From: Chloroflexota bacterium | GTDB taxonomy: Bacteria > Chloroflexota > Anaerolineae > J036 > Brachytrichaceae | Assembly (NCBI GenBank): GCA_025354985.1 | Contig: JANXLU010000005.1 | Coordinates: 53,801-117,800 of the forward strand | Reading direction: 5' to 3' | DNA: 64,000 nt | Made by a program: the position numbers and the translations under genes | In this document: one piece after another, positions 17,493 through 27,369 of the stretch | Position numbering within the stretch: the first letter of the stretch is position 1 | Layout: the number at the start of each line of letters is the position of its first letter | Notes under the pieces: generated by a model | Seen by the model: the letters and a program-made list of their open reading frames with translations, nothing else | What the model was told of the DNA's origin: nothing | The model's database searches: none

Positions 17493-18908
17493 CTAACCGG
17501 CGCGGGCGCCTTGCATGCTCCAAGGTCCGGTCGCCGTAATTTTGACTTGCACAAGTTGTCCGCGCCAATCGCGCGTGTCGTCGTCAAAAAAAACGAGCTT
17601 GTTTTGGGGTGTGCGTCCACGCCATTTATCCTTGAACCGATCCTCGACCAGGATTTCCAGCGTGGCATCCAAAAACTTTGCATTGATCTCTGTCACGATC
17701 CGTTCCTGCTGGCTGTCAAGCACCTGCAATCGGCGCATTTTTTCATCTTCGGCCACGTCATCTATCAAATTCCGCTCAGCGGCGGTATGTGGTCGTGTGC
17801 TGTAGCGGGCCAGGTGGGTCACATCCAGCTTTAATTCCTCCAACAGTTGGTAGGTATCCAAAAACTGAGCCTCAGTCTCGCCACAAAAACCAACGATGAC
17901 GTCGGTTGCAATAGAGGCGTTTGGCACCCGCTCGCGGATACGCTGAATAAGCCTGCGATAGTCCGAAGTGGTATAGCCTCGTTTCATACTCAAGAGCACC
18001 TCGTCATTACCCGCCTGAACGGGCACTTCAATGTGCGGCATGACCTTGGGCAGTTCGTGCACGGCATCCAACAGTTCATCGGTCATCCAGTTCGGGTGAC
18101 CCGTAAGAAAGCGTATGCGTTGCAGATCATTGATCGCGCTCAAATCTCGCAACAACTTCACCAAGGGTGAGTCTATGGCCAGCTCCTGGCTTGGGTGACC
18201 GCTGGCTGCGCCCGGGTTATAGCTTCTTATGTGATAGGCATCGCCCAGCAAGTCGTATCCATATCGGTCGACAATTTGACCAAGGAGCGTAACCTCGCGC
18301 ACGCCTTGATCCACAAGCGACCGAACCTCGGATACGATCTCATGAGCCGGACGGCTGCGCTCCACCCCGCGTCGAAATGGAATGATGCAAAACGTGCAAG
18401 CGTGCGAACAACCAAACACGATCGGAACATTGGCGGTTACACGTTTGCCGGTTTCATGTTCCGCAAGTCTGCGATCCGCGCCAGTTGCCGAGGCCGGCAC
18501 ACCGTCATCCTGAAGCGCAAACCGGCTTGAAGTCTCCTCATCCGCCAGAGACCGCGCGGCGCGTTGTAAAAGCCAGTTCACCATTGGCGCGGGCTCGCTT
18601 GGGGCCATGAACACATCCACCCAGGGGAAGGTCCTTCTAAGCGGGCTGTTACCACGCACGCCCACCATGCAACCCATGACACCCAGAACCTTGTCCGGGT
18701 TGCGCTGCTTCATTGGCTTCATCTGGGTAATGTAACCAGTTGCGGCATCCTCTGCCTGCTGACGCACGACGCAGGTGTTGAGCACCAGAATGTCGGCACT
18801 CTCAGCATCATCCGTATGCTTGACGCCAAGTTTTTCGAGGGCACTCGCAAGGCGATGTGAATCAGCCTCGTTCATCTGGCAGCCAAAAGTCCTTATGTGG
18901 TAATTCAT
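17493..18908 (-). CDS. miaB: tRNA-2-methylthio-N6-(dimethylallyl)adenosine synthase
   Basis: A radical-SAM methylthiotransferase that converts i6A37 to ms2i6A37 in tRNAs, 471 residues. The N-terminal UPF0004 domain has FGCQMNEADS and its partner cysteines (NTCVVRQ, GVMGCM). The radical-SAM cluster is CSHACTFC, in the expected C-x3-C-x2-C spacing. The C-terminal ~65 residues look like a TRAM domain. A normally near-invariant GQNV(N/D)xYG segment reads GQIVDRYG here. It heads an apparent miaB-alr-GNAT transcript. Confidence 0.93.
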   Translation of the reverse strand: MNYHIRTFGCQMNEADSHRLASALEKLGVKHTDDAESADILVLNTCVVRQQAEDAATGYITQMKPMKQRNPDKVLGVMGCMVGVRGNSPLRRTFPWVDVFMAPSEPAPMVNWLLQRAARSLADEETSSRFALQDDGVPASATGADRRLAEHETGKRVTANVPIVFGCSHACTFCIIPFRRGVERSRPAHEIVSEVRSLVDQGVREVTLLGQIVDRYGYDLLGDAYHIRSYNPGAASGHPSQELAIDSPLVKLLRDLSAINDLQRIRFLTGHPNWMTDELLDAVHELPKVMPHIEVPVQAGNDEVLLSMKRGYTTSDYRRLIQRIRERVPNASIATDVIVGFCGETEAQFLDTYQLLEELKLDVTHLARYSTRPHTAAERNLIDDVAEDEKMRRLQVLDSQQERIVTEINAKFLDATLEILVEDRFKDKWRGRTPQNKLVFFDDDTRDWRGQLVQVKITATGPWSMQGARAG

Positions 18909-18963
18909 GCGGTTTTACAAACCAGCATTATCCGACACGTAGGTGTGTGCGCACCTGCGACGG

Positions 18964-20007
18964 TCATTGCACAGCCACTGATGACGCGGCCGGCTGTGAG
19001 GTGAGCTTTCCGACGGCCATTTGTTCATACGCCAGCGTCCAGTTTGTGGAACCAAATGCCACCAAGACTGCGCCAACCAGGCTGGTCAACAACGATATAA
19101 GCGTGAAAAAACCCAACAACGGCAATAGAAGACCCACACTAAATTCCTGGAAAATGCGACCGCTGGCAAGAGCGCCCAGGCCAACGGTGCCAATGGACAG
19201 CATTAGTCCAACGGCAAACAATACTATCCCGACTGCGATGCCGATCAGCAACCCGGCAAGCCAATTAATAATTCCGGTAACCAGCCCGTCACCCAAACGA
19301 CCCTGAAAAACCGCCCATCCCCGCCGGATGCTGGCAACCGCGCCGTGCTGCTCCATCATGATCGCGCGCTCGGCGAATATCCGGAGCAGATTTGCAGCAA
19401 ATCCATAAAGCGCCAGGCCACAAATTAGGACTCCCATTGTGGCGAACATCGCAATTGTCAGCCCAACTCCCGTGGGTGAGGGACCTTTGGCCGTCGAACT
19501 GTTCAACAACGGCAGAATGGTTGAGAAAAACAGCGCGATAAAACCCACTCCGAAGATCAGGCTGATGACAAAAACCGGCGCACCAAGGATCATGTTCATG
19601 CCAATCAGGATGCGCGCACGATTCCAAGCGCCGCTCCACGCCTGGTTGAAAGTAGTGCGGCCCTCACGCCGTATTTGCTGCACGGCGACAATGAGTGCAC
19701 CACGTCCTAAAACTCCGATCAGCCAGAACACAAGCCCGACAACCAGTAGGAAGCAACCAAGGGCGATTGCAACTGATATTGCCGCGGAATAATTTTCCTG
19801 AAGCGTCTGCACGAAGTTTTCGACGGCTCTGGTAAACACTCCTGCATTGGGTGTGCCGGTTGTTCCGCCCCTGCCAGTGGGAAGGTTGAAGTTCAGACTG
19901 CTCCCGATTCCGCCTCCGCCACACGAGGCGAGCAACCCAACGAACCACAAAATCTTGTGCTTCCAAACCATCGCGATTGCCGTGCGCGCATTGCCAAAAT
20001 AATCCAT
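18964..20007 (-). CDS. Polytopic membrane protein of unknown function
   Basis: A 347-residue protein with about six to seven hydrophobic helices and a charged amphipathic stretch, RAIMMEQHGAVASIRRGW, between two of them. This pattern ('AIMMEQ..v..Si+rgW') resembles uncharacterised Chloroflexota/Actinobacteria membrane proteins related to the glycerophosphodiesterase membrane domain family, but there is no catalytic domain. The chosen ATG leaves a 12-nt gap to the upstream lipoprotein gene; an earlier start would overlap it. Probably cotranscribed with that gene. Confidence 0.7.
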   Translation of the reverse strand: MDYFGNARTAIAMVWKHKILWFVGLLASCGGGGIGSSLNFNLPTGRGGTTGTPNAGVFTRAVENFVQTLQENYSAAISVAIALGCFLLVVGLVFWLIGVLGRGALIVAVQQIRREGRTTFNQAWSGAWNRARILIGMNMILGAPVFVISLIFGVGFIALFFSTILPLLNSSTAKGPSPTGVGLTIAMFATMGVLICGLALYGFAANLLRIFAERAIMMEQHGAVASIRRGWAVFQGRLGDGLVTGIINWLAGLLIGIAVGIVLFAVGLMLSIGTVGLGALASGRIFQEFSVGLLLPLLGFFTLISLLTSLVGAVLVAFGSTNWTLAYEQMAVGKLTSQPAASSVAVQ

Positions 20008-20018
20008 AATGTAACTGC

Positions 20019-22220
20019 CTACTTCGATATGCTCCAAATTGTCAACACACCATCCGGACCGCCGGTTGCCAATGTTGTGCCATCCGTGCTGAGGTCAACC
20101 CCGGTTTGAACACTGTCAAAATTTAGCGAACGAAGCAGGTTGCCCGATGAAATTGCATAAAACGAGATTTTTGTTTGTTGATAATCCAATAGCGACTGCG
20201 GAGGCGTGGTCGTGCGGGGATCGCGGTAGTACGAAACAACAGCGACCACGTCAGGGTCAGCTGTGAATAGCGCGCGGGTGACAAATCCATCCGCAACTAA
20301 GATACTTGAGAGCCCGCCATTTGCCGGGTCGACCAAATCCACAATTGACCCATTCTCGGATGTTTCTATCAGTGCCAGTCGGCGGGCCAACGGATGCCAT
20401 TCTGACGCATATGGACGGCCACTGGTGCGAATTCCAAACAGCCGTTTACTCGTGGACACGTCCCACACCTGTGCCTCGCCCGCCTGAGTAATAACGACAT
20501 ACCGACCATCCGGGCTTAGCAGCGCGACGTCGTCGCCTTTGAGCGGAGCAACCAGGGGTAATTCTGCAACCACCTCACCGCGCCGGCTGACCACACTCAT
20601 ACCTTTGGAATCAATAAACAGCGTTCGATCCTGACTGTCACATCCACCCAAGCGATCCGGTTTGCCCGCAAGGGTGACGGATCTGCGCGCGCCGGATTCC
20701 AAATTGACCGAGAGAACCTGGTCATTTTCAATGTATGAAAATTCACCCTCGTCGTTTGAAAAGCACAGTAGTGCACTGGTGCCAGCTCGGGCAAGCTCAA
20801 TTTGTTGCACGAGTTTGAAATCTGCAATGCGAAAGACCTGCAACACACGCCCGCGACTAAACACGGCCAAGTATGTGCCGGCAGCCGAGAAGATCGTAGC
20901 CACCGGTGGCGCAACTGTTTTGATCCTTCCCTTTATTTCCCCGTTGTGTGTGTCAACAAGATCTAGACCGGCAAACTGCGCCAACTGACTCCTGGCCACG
21001 GCCAGGCCACCATTTGGTGACAGAGCCAGCCGATCCGTGGCAATGCGATTCGTGCTCGCGACAAGGTTGCCGGTGGATGTGTCAAACTTCGAAAGGCCGG
21101 TAATGGTTGCGGCAAAAATAGATCGCCCATCTGCCGCAAAGTGGGCGGTCAAGGGCTGGGCTCCGCGGTCCATCTCCTGAACACGAATGGGCTTGCGCGT
21201 CGTGAGATCGTAGAGAACAAGACCCTGCGGGTCAGTCAGAGCCGCCAGTGTTCGTCCGTCAAAGACCACCTCCGAGCCGGCCGCCTCCTCCACTATCACA
21301 GGCTTTTGGGATGCGGGCGCCGAAAGATTCCAAATCGCAAGGTCGGCATCGCTAGCCACGCTCATCCAACTGCCATCCGGCGCCATCTGCAAGGTTGGCG
21401 GGTTTACGCTGGTAAACGGAACAGAAAACGTGACGCTTGGTTGCTTTGACACGTTGATAACGATGATCGTATTGTCGTCCGTAAGCGCGGCGAGCCGGCT
21501 GGCGTCCTCAGCCAGCTGTATTCGAATTGTATTTTCGGGCAAGACACCCACGGTGGCAATCTTTGCGCCCGATTTGGCATCGATTCGGTTTATCTGGCCG
21601 GCCACGAGCAACAGTTCGCTTCCGTCCGGGGACAATGCTATGTCGGATTTGAGCGGGTTGGTGATTGCCCCGACGCTATACGAGGTCACTTGTTTGCCGC
21701 TTTCGAGATCGAACACTCGAAGTGAACCATCCGCCTGCATAATTGCACCGCGGCGCGTGTCGCTACTGCCCGCATACCAGTATGTGCCTTCATTTGATGA
21801 CAGCGTATATGTGGTCACTCCAAGTAGTCTCAGATCCGTCGCGGAGTAGACCGCAAACGACCGCGACTGCAGGGCCAGGATACGATCCGCCGCGGCACTG
21901 ATAATGTGGCGAACCGGGGGCTCATCGCGCCGGTATGTTTGCTTTAGGTCGGCGAGGCTGCTTTTCGTGATTGCGTTGGCGGGAATAGGACGAGGTGTGG
22001 CCGCGAAGGCAGGTGAAGTCGCGGTTGGAGCAGGTGCAGACTGACTATTTGTGTCGGTTCCATTCTGGCGATCGCCGGCCTGCGCCGTTAGCGCAGCAGC
22101 GTCGACGGTCGGCACCACCCTTGTGGGCAATAAGGATGATTGCGGCGTCGGTCGCGCGCATGCCGATGAGACCAGAAGCGACATCATCACCAGGGCACTG
22201 CGGGACCGGAAAGATCTCAT
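20019..22220 (-). CDS. Putative lipoprotein with WD40-like beta-propeller repeats
   Basis: A 733-residue exported protein. The N-terminus is a signal sequence with a plausible, imperfect lipobox (SLLVSSAC, Cys21), then a low-complexity Ala/Pro/Thr linker to about residue 80. The rest is made of repeated ~40-residue blades with 'LSPDG..l....g.v.vwd' signatures (IALSPDGSELLLV, VALLSPDGRYVVITQ, VDLSTDGTTLATG, LTIWSISK), enough for one or two propellers. These are usually interaction platforms; no catalytic residues are recognised. It likely forms an operon with the following polytopic membrane protein. Confidence 0.8.
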   Translation of the reverse strand: MRSFRSRSALVMMSLLVSSACARPTPQSSLLPTRVVPTVDAAALTAQAGDRQNGTDTNSQSAPAPTATSPAFAATPRPIPANAITKSSLADLKQTYRRDEPPVRHIISAAADRILALQSRSFAVYSATDLRLLGVTTYTLSSNEGTYWYAGSSDTRRGAIMQADGSLRVFDLESGKQVTSYSVGAITNPLKSDIALSPDGSELLLVAGQINRIDAKSGAKIATVGVLPENTIRIQLAEDASRLAALTDDNTIIVINVSKQPSVTFSVPFTSVNPPTLQMAPDGSWMSVASDADLAIWNLSAPASQKPVIVEEAAGSEVVFDGRTLAALTDPQGLVLYDLTTRKPIRVQEMDRGAQPLTAHFAADGRSIFAATITGLSKFDTSTGNLVASTNRIATDRLALSPNGGLAVARSQLAQFAGLDLVDTHNGEIKGRIKTVAPPVATIFSAAGTYLAVFSRGRVLQVFRIADFKLVQQIELARAGTSALLCFSNDEGEFSYIENDQVLSVNLESGARRSVTLAGKPDRLGGCDSQDRTLFIDSKGMSVVSRRGEVVAELPLVAPLKGDDVALLSPDGRYVVITQAGEAQVWDVSTSKRLFGIRTSGRPYASEWHPLARRLALIETSENGSIVDLVDPANGGLSSILVADGFVTRALFTADPDVVAVVSYYRDPRTTTPPQSLLDYQQTKISFYAISSGNLLRSLNFDSVQTGVDLSTDGTTLATGGPDGVLTIWSISK

Positions 22221-22270
22221 CGGTTCATTTTAGCCGCCAGCGCGGGTTCCGCTCGCGATAAGATCGTGAC

Positions 22271-23239
22271 ATGGTGTTTCAACTGGCAACTCTCGTCCCC
22301 ACCCCGGCAACGCTGGCATCCTGCGGACGCATCTGGAATGCCGCGTGTGGTCCAGACCTACACATATCAGCCGACTTTATCGAACGGAACTTGCTGCCGA
22401 GCGCCGGCGTGCTGCGAGGTGGCCGGGTGGCAGTTGATGACCAGAACAACATTCTCGGATTTATCCTCGTAAGCACAAATCAGGAGAAGCCCGGAACGTT
22501 TGTGGGGCAGCTTCAACCAATGGCATGGGTGGACGCGATTGCCGTGCATCCAGACGCCCAGCGCGCTGGTATCGGATCCGCGTTTATGAATTGGGGGCGC
22601 ACTTGGCTGAGTGGACGGGGAATAAGCAAAGCATCCATGGGCGCCGGGCTGCGTCCATTTGCGCCGGGTCTGTTCGCGGCCTTGAACAACGATGGTATTT
22701 TCAGAAAACTCGGCTTTGAAGTGGGTGACCGCGATACGTGGGACGTCGCGACTGATATGGATACGGATCTGCGGCTCCGGCCGCTACCCGGCACGTGCAT
22801 GGTGCGGCCCGCATCAGATGGTGACTTCGTACTGGCCATGTCGTTTATGCAGCGAGAATTTCCGGGGCGATGGACCTATGAACTCGCCGAACACATACGT
22901 GAACATCAAGACCCGGCGGAGTTCTTATTGCTCTTTATCGATGGCGCGGTTGAAGGCTTTGCGCATGTCACATTCGAACACTCGACCCGACCAATTGAAC
23001 GCTGGTACATGCACGGGCTTCCCCGACCGTGGGGCCAATTGGGCCCCATCGGCGTGAGCGCACACATCCGAGGCTCGGGCTTCGGTGGCGCCATGCTCAG
23101 CGGTGGATTGGCCCATCTGAAATCCGCAGGCGTGCGCGCTTGCGTTATTGATTGGACCAGCCTGACGAATTTTTATGCCAAATGGGGATTCAAAAAATAC
23201 CGGCAGTATGTCCGGGCATCCGTTGCGCTGGAGCCTTGA
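22271..23239 (+). CDS. Tandem GNAT-domain acetyltransferase
   Basis: A 322-residue protein with two GNAT domains, a layout known from mycothiol synthase and several antibiotic or amine acetyltransferases. The first acetyl-CoA motif is VDAIAVHPDAQRAGIGSAF (about residues 87-105); the second is LGPIGVSAHIRGSGFGGAM (about 258-276). The C-terminal NFYAKWGFKKYRQYV is the typical final strand. Mycothiol-pathway partners are not visible, so the substrate is open. It is transcribed alone, divergent from the WD40 lipoprotein. Confidence 0.82.
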   Translation: MVFQLATLVPTPATLASCGRIWNAACGPDLHISADFIERNLLPSAGVLRGGRVAVDDQNNILGFILVSTNQEKPGTFVGQLQPMAWVDAIAVHPDAQRAGIGSAFMNWGRTWLSGRGISKASMGAGLRPFAPGLFAALNNDGIFRKLGFEVGDRDTWDVATDMDTDLRLRPLPGTCMVRPASDGDFVLAMSFMQREFPGRWTYELAEHIREHQDPAEFLLLFIDGAVEGFAHVTFEHSTRPIERWYMHGLPRPWGQLGPIGVSAHIRGSGFGGAMLSGGLAHLKSAGVRACVIDWTSLTNFYAKWGFKKYRQYVRASVALEP

Positions 23240-23256
23240 TGCGAAGCGAATACCTG

Positions 23257-25065
23257 CTAATCAACCAGCTTAATGTGCAATTCCTTCAATTGGCGGTCCG
23301 TTGCCGGTGATGGAATATCCAGCATGACGTCGGCCGCCTGTTGGTTCTTTGGGAAGGCGATAACTTCGCGAATGTTTGGTGCGCCGGCAAACAGCATCGC
23401 CAGCCGGTCAATACCGGGTGCAATGCCACCGTGCGGCGGCGCCCCATATTCGAAGGCGTCCAGCATGTGCCCAAATTTCTTGCGCGCCTCTTCCATGCTA
23501 AGCCCAAGTATTTTCATCACACGCTCCTGCGTGTCGCGTCGGTGGATTCGTATGCTACCGCCGGCCACTTCATAGCCATTACAAACAAGGTCATACTGCT
23601 TGCTACGCGCCAATCCGGGGTCCGCCTCCATTCGATCCAGCCAATCGTCCTTGGGCGCGGTGAACAGGTGATGGTTTGCCGCCCAGTTTCCGGTTTCGCT
23701 ATCGCGTACAAATGACGGGAAGTCAACGACCCAGAGAAATGCCAGCTGTGTATCGTTCCCAAGCTTGAGGCGCAGTCCAAGCTCATGACGAAGTTCGCCA
23801 AGTGCCTTGTTTACGGCTTCGCGGTCGTCATCCGCGACCAGGAGCACCAGGTCACCGGGATGGCTGCCGCTGGCGGTCTGAATTCGACTCTTCTCGGCAT
23901 CGCCCAGCTTGCTGCCCGCACCACTGGCACGATAACCAGCCGGGACCGCGCCGGTGCCAGCGTCATGCCACAAAGCAATCAATCCTTTGGCACCAGCCTT
24001 TTTTGCGAAGTCCGTCAGTTCATCAGTCTGCTTGCGGGTGTAGCCGGCGCAGCCGCGGGCAACGATGCCCTTAACGGCAACTATGGCTTTACCGCCGATG
24101 TGTGCGGCGCGAAATGGCAGGAACTCGCTGTCCCGCGTGGCACTGGTGGCGTCAAATAGCTCCATGCCATAGCGAATATCCGGCTTGTCGCGCCCGTAGG
24201 TCTCCATAACTTGATCAAATGCCATGCGCTTAAAAGGTTTGAACATCAGGCTGCGACCATGGAGCGCGGCGTGGGTTTCAGCAAATGACGTGAGTAATTC
24301 CTCAATCAGCAGCATGATGTCATCACGGTCTACGAAGCTCATCTCCATGTCGAGCTGGGTGAATTCTGGCTGGCGGTCGGCACGCTGATCTTCGTCTCGG
24401 AAACATCGCGCGATTTGAAAGTATCGTTCGATGCCGCCCACCATCAACAGCTGCTTTAATTGTTGCGGACTCTGTGGCAGCGCATAGAACTCCCCCGGAT
24501 GGACCCGGCTGGGAACCAAATATTCACGAGCACCTTCGGGCGTGCTCTTGAATAATATGGGTGTTTCCACTTCAAGAAACCCGCGTGCGTCGAGAAAGTC
24601 CCGGATAAATTTCACCATGCGATGTCGAATGGTGAGATTCCTCGTCATTCGCTCGCGGCGCAAATCAAGATAGCGATATTTCATACGCGTGGCTTCATCC
24701 GTGTTTTCCGAATCGCTGTCGATCTCAAACGGCGGGGTTTTGGCCGGGTTCAAAATTGTCACCTGCTTCACGGCCAATTCAATCTCACCCGTGAATAATC
24801 TGGGATTGGCCATGCCTTCCGGGCGGGCAATTACATCGCCGTGAAACTGAACTACAAACTCATTTCGCAAACTCTCGGCGCGCCTAAAGTCGTCGGGCCC
24901 GATACCTGAGGGATCAATCTTTACCTGGGTAAGACCATAACGGTCGCGCAGGTCAATAAATATCAAGCCACCGTGATCGCGCCTGCGCATAACCCAGCCG
25001 GCAAGCGTGACCGGCCGGCCGATGTGCTCTGTTCGCAATTCTCCGCAGTTGTGTGTTTTGAACAT
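23257..25065 (-). CDS. aspS: Aspartyl-tRNA synthetase, apparently non-discriminating type
   Basis: A class II synthetase, 602 residues, with an N-terminal OB-fold anticodon domain, a catalytic core (motif 2 [18 protein letters not shown], motif 3 [11 protein letters not shown]) and a GAD insertion typical of bacterial AspRS. The anticodon-binding domain reads RRRDHGG with His at residue 31. In the literature His at this position marks non-discriminating enzymes that charge both tRNA-Asp and tRNA-Asn, whereas Leu marks discriminating ones. No asnS or gatCAB is in the window to test this. Its ATG is about 170 bp downstream of tRNA-Lys, past a terminator. Confidence 0.96.
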   Translation of the reverse strand: MFKTHNCGELRTEHIGRPVTLAGWVMRRRDHGGLIFIDLRDRYGLTQVKIDPSGIGPDDFRRAESLRNEFVVQFHGDVIARPEGMANPRLFTGEIELAVKQVTILNPAKTPPFEIDSDSENTDEATRMKYRYLDLRRERMTRNLTIRHRMVKFIRDFLDARGFLEVETPILFKSTPEGAREYLVPSRVHPGEFYALPQSPQQLKQLLMVGGIERYFQIARCFRDEDQRADRQPEFTQLDMEMSFVDRDDIMLLIEELLTSFAETHAALHGRSLMFKPFKRMAFDQVMETYGRDKPDIRYGMELFDATSATRDSEFLPFRAAHIGGKAIVAVKGIVARGCAGYTRKQTDELTDFAKKAGAKGLIALWHDAGTGAVPAGYRASGAGSKLGDAEKSRIQTASGSHPGDLVLLVADDDREAVNKALGELRHELGLRLKLGNDTQLAFLWVVDFPSFVRDSETGNWAANHHLFTAPKDDWLDRMEADPGLARSKQYDLVCNGYEVAGGSIRIHRRDTQERVMKILGLSMEEARKKFGHMLDAFEYGAPPHGGIAPGIDRLAMLFAGAPNIREVIAFPKNQQAADVMLDIPSPATDRQLKELHIKLVD

Positions 25066-25103
25066 GATTGCTTCTGTAGTTCCCGTTGTTATCGTCCGTA
25101 AAT

Positions 25104-25136
25104 AAAAAGCGGGGTCGCCCGTTTCCGAGCGACCCC
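25104..25136 (-). terminator. Intrinsic terminator between tRNA-Lys and aspS
   Basis: On the minus strand GGGGTCGC / GCGACCCC forms an 8-bp GC-rich stem with a 10-nt loop followed by GCTTTTTATTT. It lies about 100 nt downstream of tRNA-Lys and 39 nt upstream of the aspS start. It may end the tRNA transcript or attenuate read-through into aspS. Confidence 0.78.
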
Positions 25137-25234
25137 AGCCTGTGCACCGATTTCTCTTCGCGTGACCGACTAAGCGACGCCCGATAAGGCGGCGATATTG
25201 TCGTCAAGATTGTCCGCAAAGGTAAACATACCAG

Positions 25235-25307
25235 TGACCCATGCAGGACTCGAACCTGCGACGCGGAGCTTAAAAGGCTCCCGCTCTGCCAACTGAGCTA
25301 ATGGGCC
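25235..25307 (-). tRNA. tRNA-Lys (anticodon UUU)
   Basis: A complete 73-nt cloverleaf: acceptor GGCCCAT/ATGGGTC with discriminator A, D-arm GCTC/GAGC, anticodon stem GGAGC/GCTCC around loop CTTTTAA (anticodon TTT), and T-arm GCAGG-TTCGAGT-CCTGC. The 3' CCA is not encoded. Confidence 0.95.
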
Positions 25308-25317
25308 GTCAGTCTCA

Positions 25318-25326
25318 ATTCTACCA
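25318..25326 (-). promoter_or_regulatory. Candidate extended -10 promoter of tRNA-Lys
   Basis: TGGTAGAAT on the minus strand is an extended -10 element 11 nt upstream of the tRNA 5' end, which would give a very short leader. A weak -35 (GACATT) lies 17 nt upstream. The tRNA-Gln gene has a similar TGGTATAAT. Confidence 0.45.
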
Positions 25327-25504
25327 AACCCTGCCAACCAAATGTCCCGGTTTTTGTCTGCGTATGTCTCAAAACCGGCCTATCCCGACCCAAATTGACC
25401 GCATCATTCGGTGATCTGGCGCCCCCCGACGTGTGAGCACACACGCTGAGCATCGGGCGCACATGGGTTTTTACGCGGTTTTGTGTATGAGTAGTCTGCT
25501 GACT

Positions 25505-26425
25505 TCATCCTTTGGTGGGCGAGCCCCGTGCCACAAGCGGCAGTAGCAGATGGGTCGGACGCGGGGCAACTGCCAGGATTGCAACCGAAACAGGACCGGT
25601 CGATCCATTTTGCCCGCTGGCGCCTGCGTTCTTGCGCTGGAGCAGCGGGCTTAACCCGCCGCTCTCGACAATGAGCCTTCCATCAGGGTTTGCCACAGGA
25701 ATCACCCACAACTCACTCGTATTTAGGATGTTTGTCACGTCAGCATTGGTGCCATACCCTTGCACCAGGTAATCCATCCACCGATACGCCATCTCCGAGG
25801 TGCTTAACTCTCGCGCATGCACGGCCGCAACCATCATCAAACGGGGCTTGGAAGCTGTTGGCACAAGCGAACATGAATCCACCGCGCTGGCTTTGTTGGT
25901 AATGCACACGGCCTTTAGTGCCCGTCCTTGAATGCTGGCACCATATGTAATCACGGTTGTCAGGTTGGGATAGGCGGCTTCAAACCGGGCCAAGTGGGCT
26001 TCGTGATCGGCCACGGTTCGGTATCCTGCGTCAAATACTGTGCGATCAGCCGTGCGGCTGACGCCAGACACGTAAGCTGAAGTGCCATACAAAGTCTCGT
26101 CAGCAGTGACATGAAAGCCCGCCCGTCGTAGTTGATCACCAACCACAGAGTCACCCAACACAAGTAAGTAGTCCGGTCCGCGGGCCTCGATTACATCCCA
26201 ACCGCCACTTGTAATTTTGGCAACGTCCATTTGATTGTTCACGGTCACGCGCCATAACACAATCGACCTGCCAGCTGTGTCGACCGCATCCCAAGGCGGG
26301 TAGGTTTCAGACTCGGTTGCGGCCTGACCAATATTGTGCACGGAAGTTAGCGCCCCAAAGGAATAACAGACCAGGGACAAAACCAGCACGGCAGTACACC
26401 GGCGCAAAACTTCTGCTGCGGCCAT
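25505..26425 (-). pseudogene. M14 zinc carboxypeptidase with the second half of the catalytic domain missing
   Basis: A 306-residue exported protein. It has a signal peptide (hydrophobic stretch ~12-28), a propeptide-like region, and the start of an M14 domain with the first zinc ligands in VHARELSTSEMAYRW (H-x-x-E) and the NPDGR motif. After LLQRKN the family sequence stops: the downstream Asn-Arg pair, third zinc His, substrate Tyr and general-base Glu are all absent. The frame instead runs into ~40 residues ending THLLLPLVARG, a secretion-type C-terminal tail. This looks like an internal deletion that kept frame and tail. It may be a non-catalytic protein or a decaying gene; only ~200 bp separate it from tRNA-Lys and they hold no lost segment. 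Confidence 0.72.
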
Positions 26426-26481
26426 CTTTCCAAAGTGTACTCGCCCGCTTTGACGGCTGCTTCCACTAAAATGAGTTCAGC

Positions 26482-27126
26482 ATGCGCCAACGAATTGACG
26501 ACATAATCTTTGACTGTGACAGCACCTTATCCAGAATTGAGGGCATCGATGAGGTTGCAGCGCTGTCTGGTCACGGTGAACGGGTCGCCCAGTTAACAAC
26601 AGCGGCCATGAACGGGGATATTCCGCTTGAGCGCATCTATGGTGAGCGTCTAAATATTATTCGCCCCACGCTACGCAACGTGCTCACTGTGGCTGAACGG
26701 TATGCTCAAACCGAGGTTGCGGACGCCCGCGCAGTCATTTCTCACCTGTTGGCTGGCGGCAAACAAATCTTTGTCGTTAGTGGCGGAATTTATCAAGCCG
26801 TGCTGCCATTCGCCAAATCGTTGGGTATTTCCGAACAAAACGTGTGCGCGGTTCATGTGCTGTTTGACCGCCACGGGAACTATACCGGCTTTGCAGCTTC
26901 ACCACTCACCACCAGTACGGGCAAGGCCGAGGTTATTCGCGGTCTGCGTGTGTCCGGGCGGACGGCTATGCTGGTTGGGGATGGGACGTCCGATCTGGCG
27001 GCCAAGCATGCAGTTGACCTGTTTGTTGGGTTTGGTGGTGTCGTATCGCGCCCGGCCGTGCGCGCTGGCGCGCAGGTTTTCCTCGAGGGACCGTCGCTGC
27101 TGCCGTTACTTGATTTGATTGCGTGA
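26482..27126 (+). CDS. HAD-superfamily phosphatase, phosphoserine phosphatase (SerB)-like
   Basis: A 214-residue cytoplasmic phosphatase of the HAD-IB group. Motif I is DCDSTLS with the nucleophile Asp; the following EGIDEVAAL is typical of phosphoserine phosphatases. Motif II is VVSGGI, the catalytic Lys is probably in TGKAEVI, and motif III is VGDGTSDL. L-serine release from phosphoserine is the most likely reaction, but related phosphatases share all these motifs. It is a single plus-strand gene divergent from the M14 remnant. Confidence 0.82.
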   Translation: MRQRIDDIIFDCDSTLSRIEGIDEVAALSGHGERVAQLTTAAMNGDIPLERIYGERLNIIRPTLRNVLTVAERYAQTEVADARAVISHLLAGGKQIFVVSGGIYQAVLPFAKSLGISEQNVCAVHVLFDRHGNYTGFAASPLTTSTGKAEVIRGLRVSGRTAMLVGDGTSDLAAKHAVDLFVGFGGVVSRPAVRAGAQVFLEGPSLLPLLDLIA

Positions 27127-27369
27127 GCGCTTCGACCGGCGCGGCACACCATCGACATGCAGGGCACAGCTTGCCCAAGGTTTTGAACCATCGGTATGGT
27201 GCGGACATCAAGACCAATTGATGGCTATCAGCCTTGGCGCTTCCTACCAGGGTCGCTTCGGCTCCGCTTAGCGAACGCGGACCGAACTGGCTCCGGCATA
27301 CGGATCTTAAACAAGTACAAATTGGCCCGGCACGCGGTCCATGCGCTCGTAGGACGCCCGCGCGGGCGA
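27127..27369. other. Non-coding spacer between convergent genes
   Basis: I see no supported gene in this 243-bp stretch. It contains several short inverted repeats, including GGGCA/TGCCC (27162-27176), ACCAT/ATGGT (27187-27200) and a perfect 14-bp GC palindrome CGCCCGCGCGGGCG (27355-27368) immediately after the cdd stop, none with a T-tract. The last may help end the minus-strand transcript. Confidence 0.5.

Noticed and set aside
27127..27369. Possible small gene or decayed gene between serB-like and cdd
   Set aside because: No frame with SD and hydrophobic or domain pattern on either strand; only short palindromes without T-tracts.
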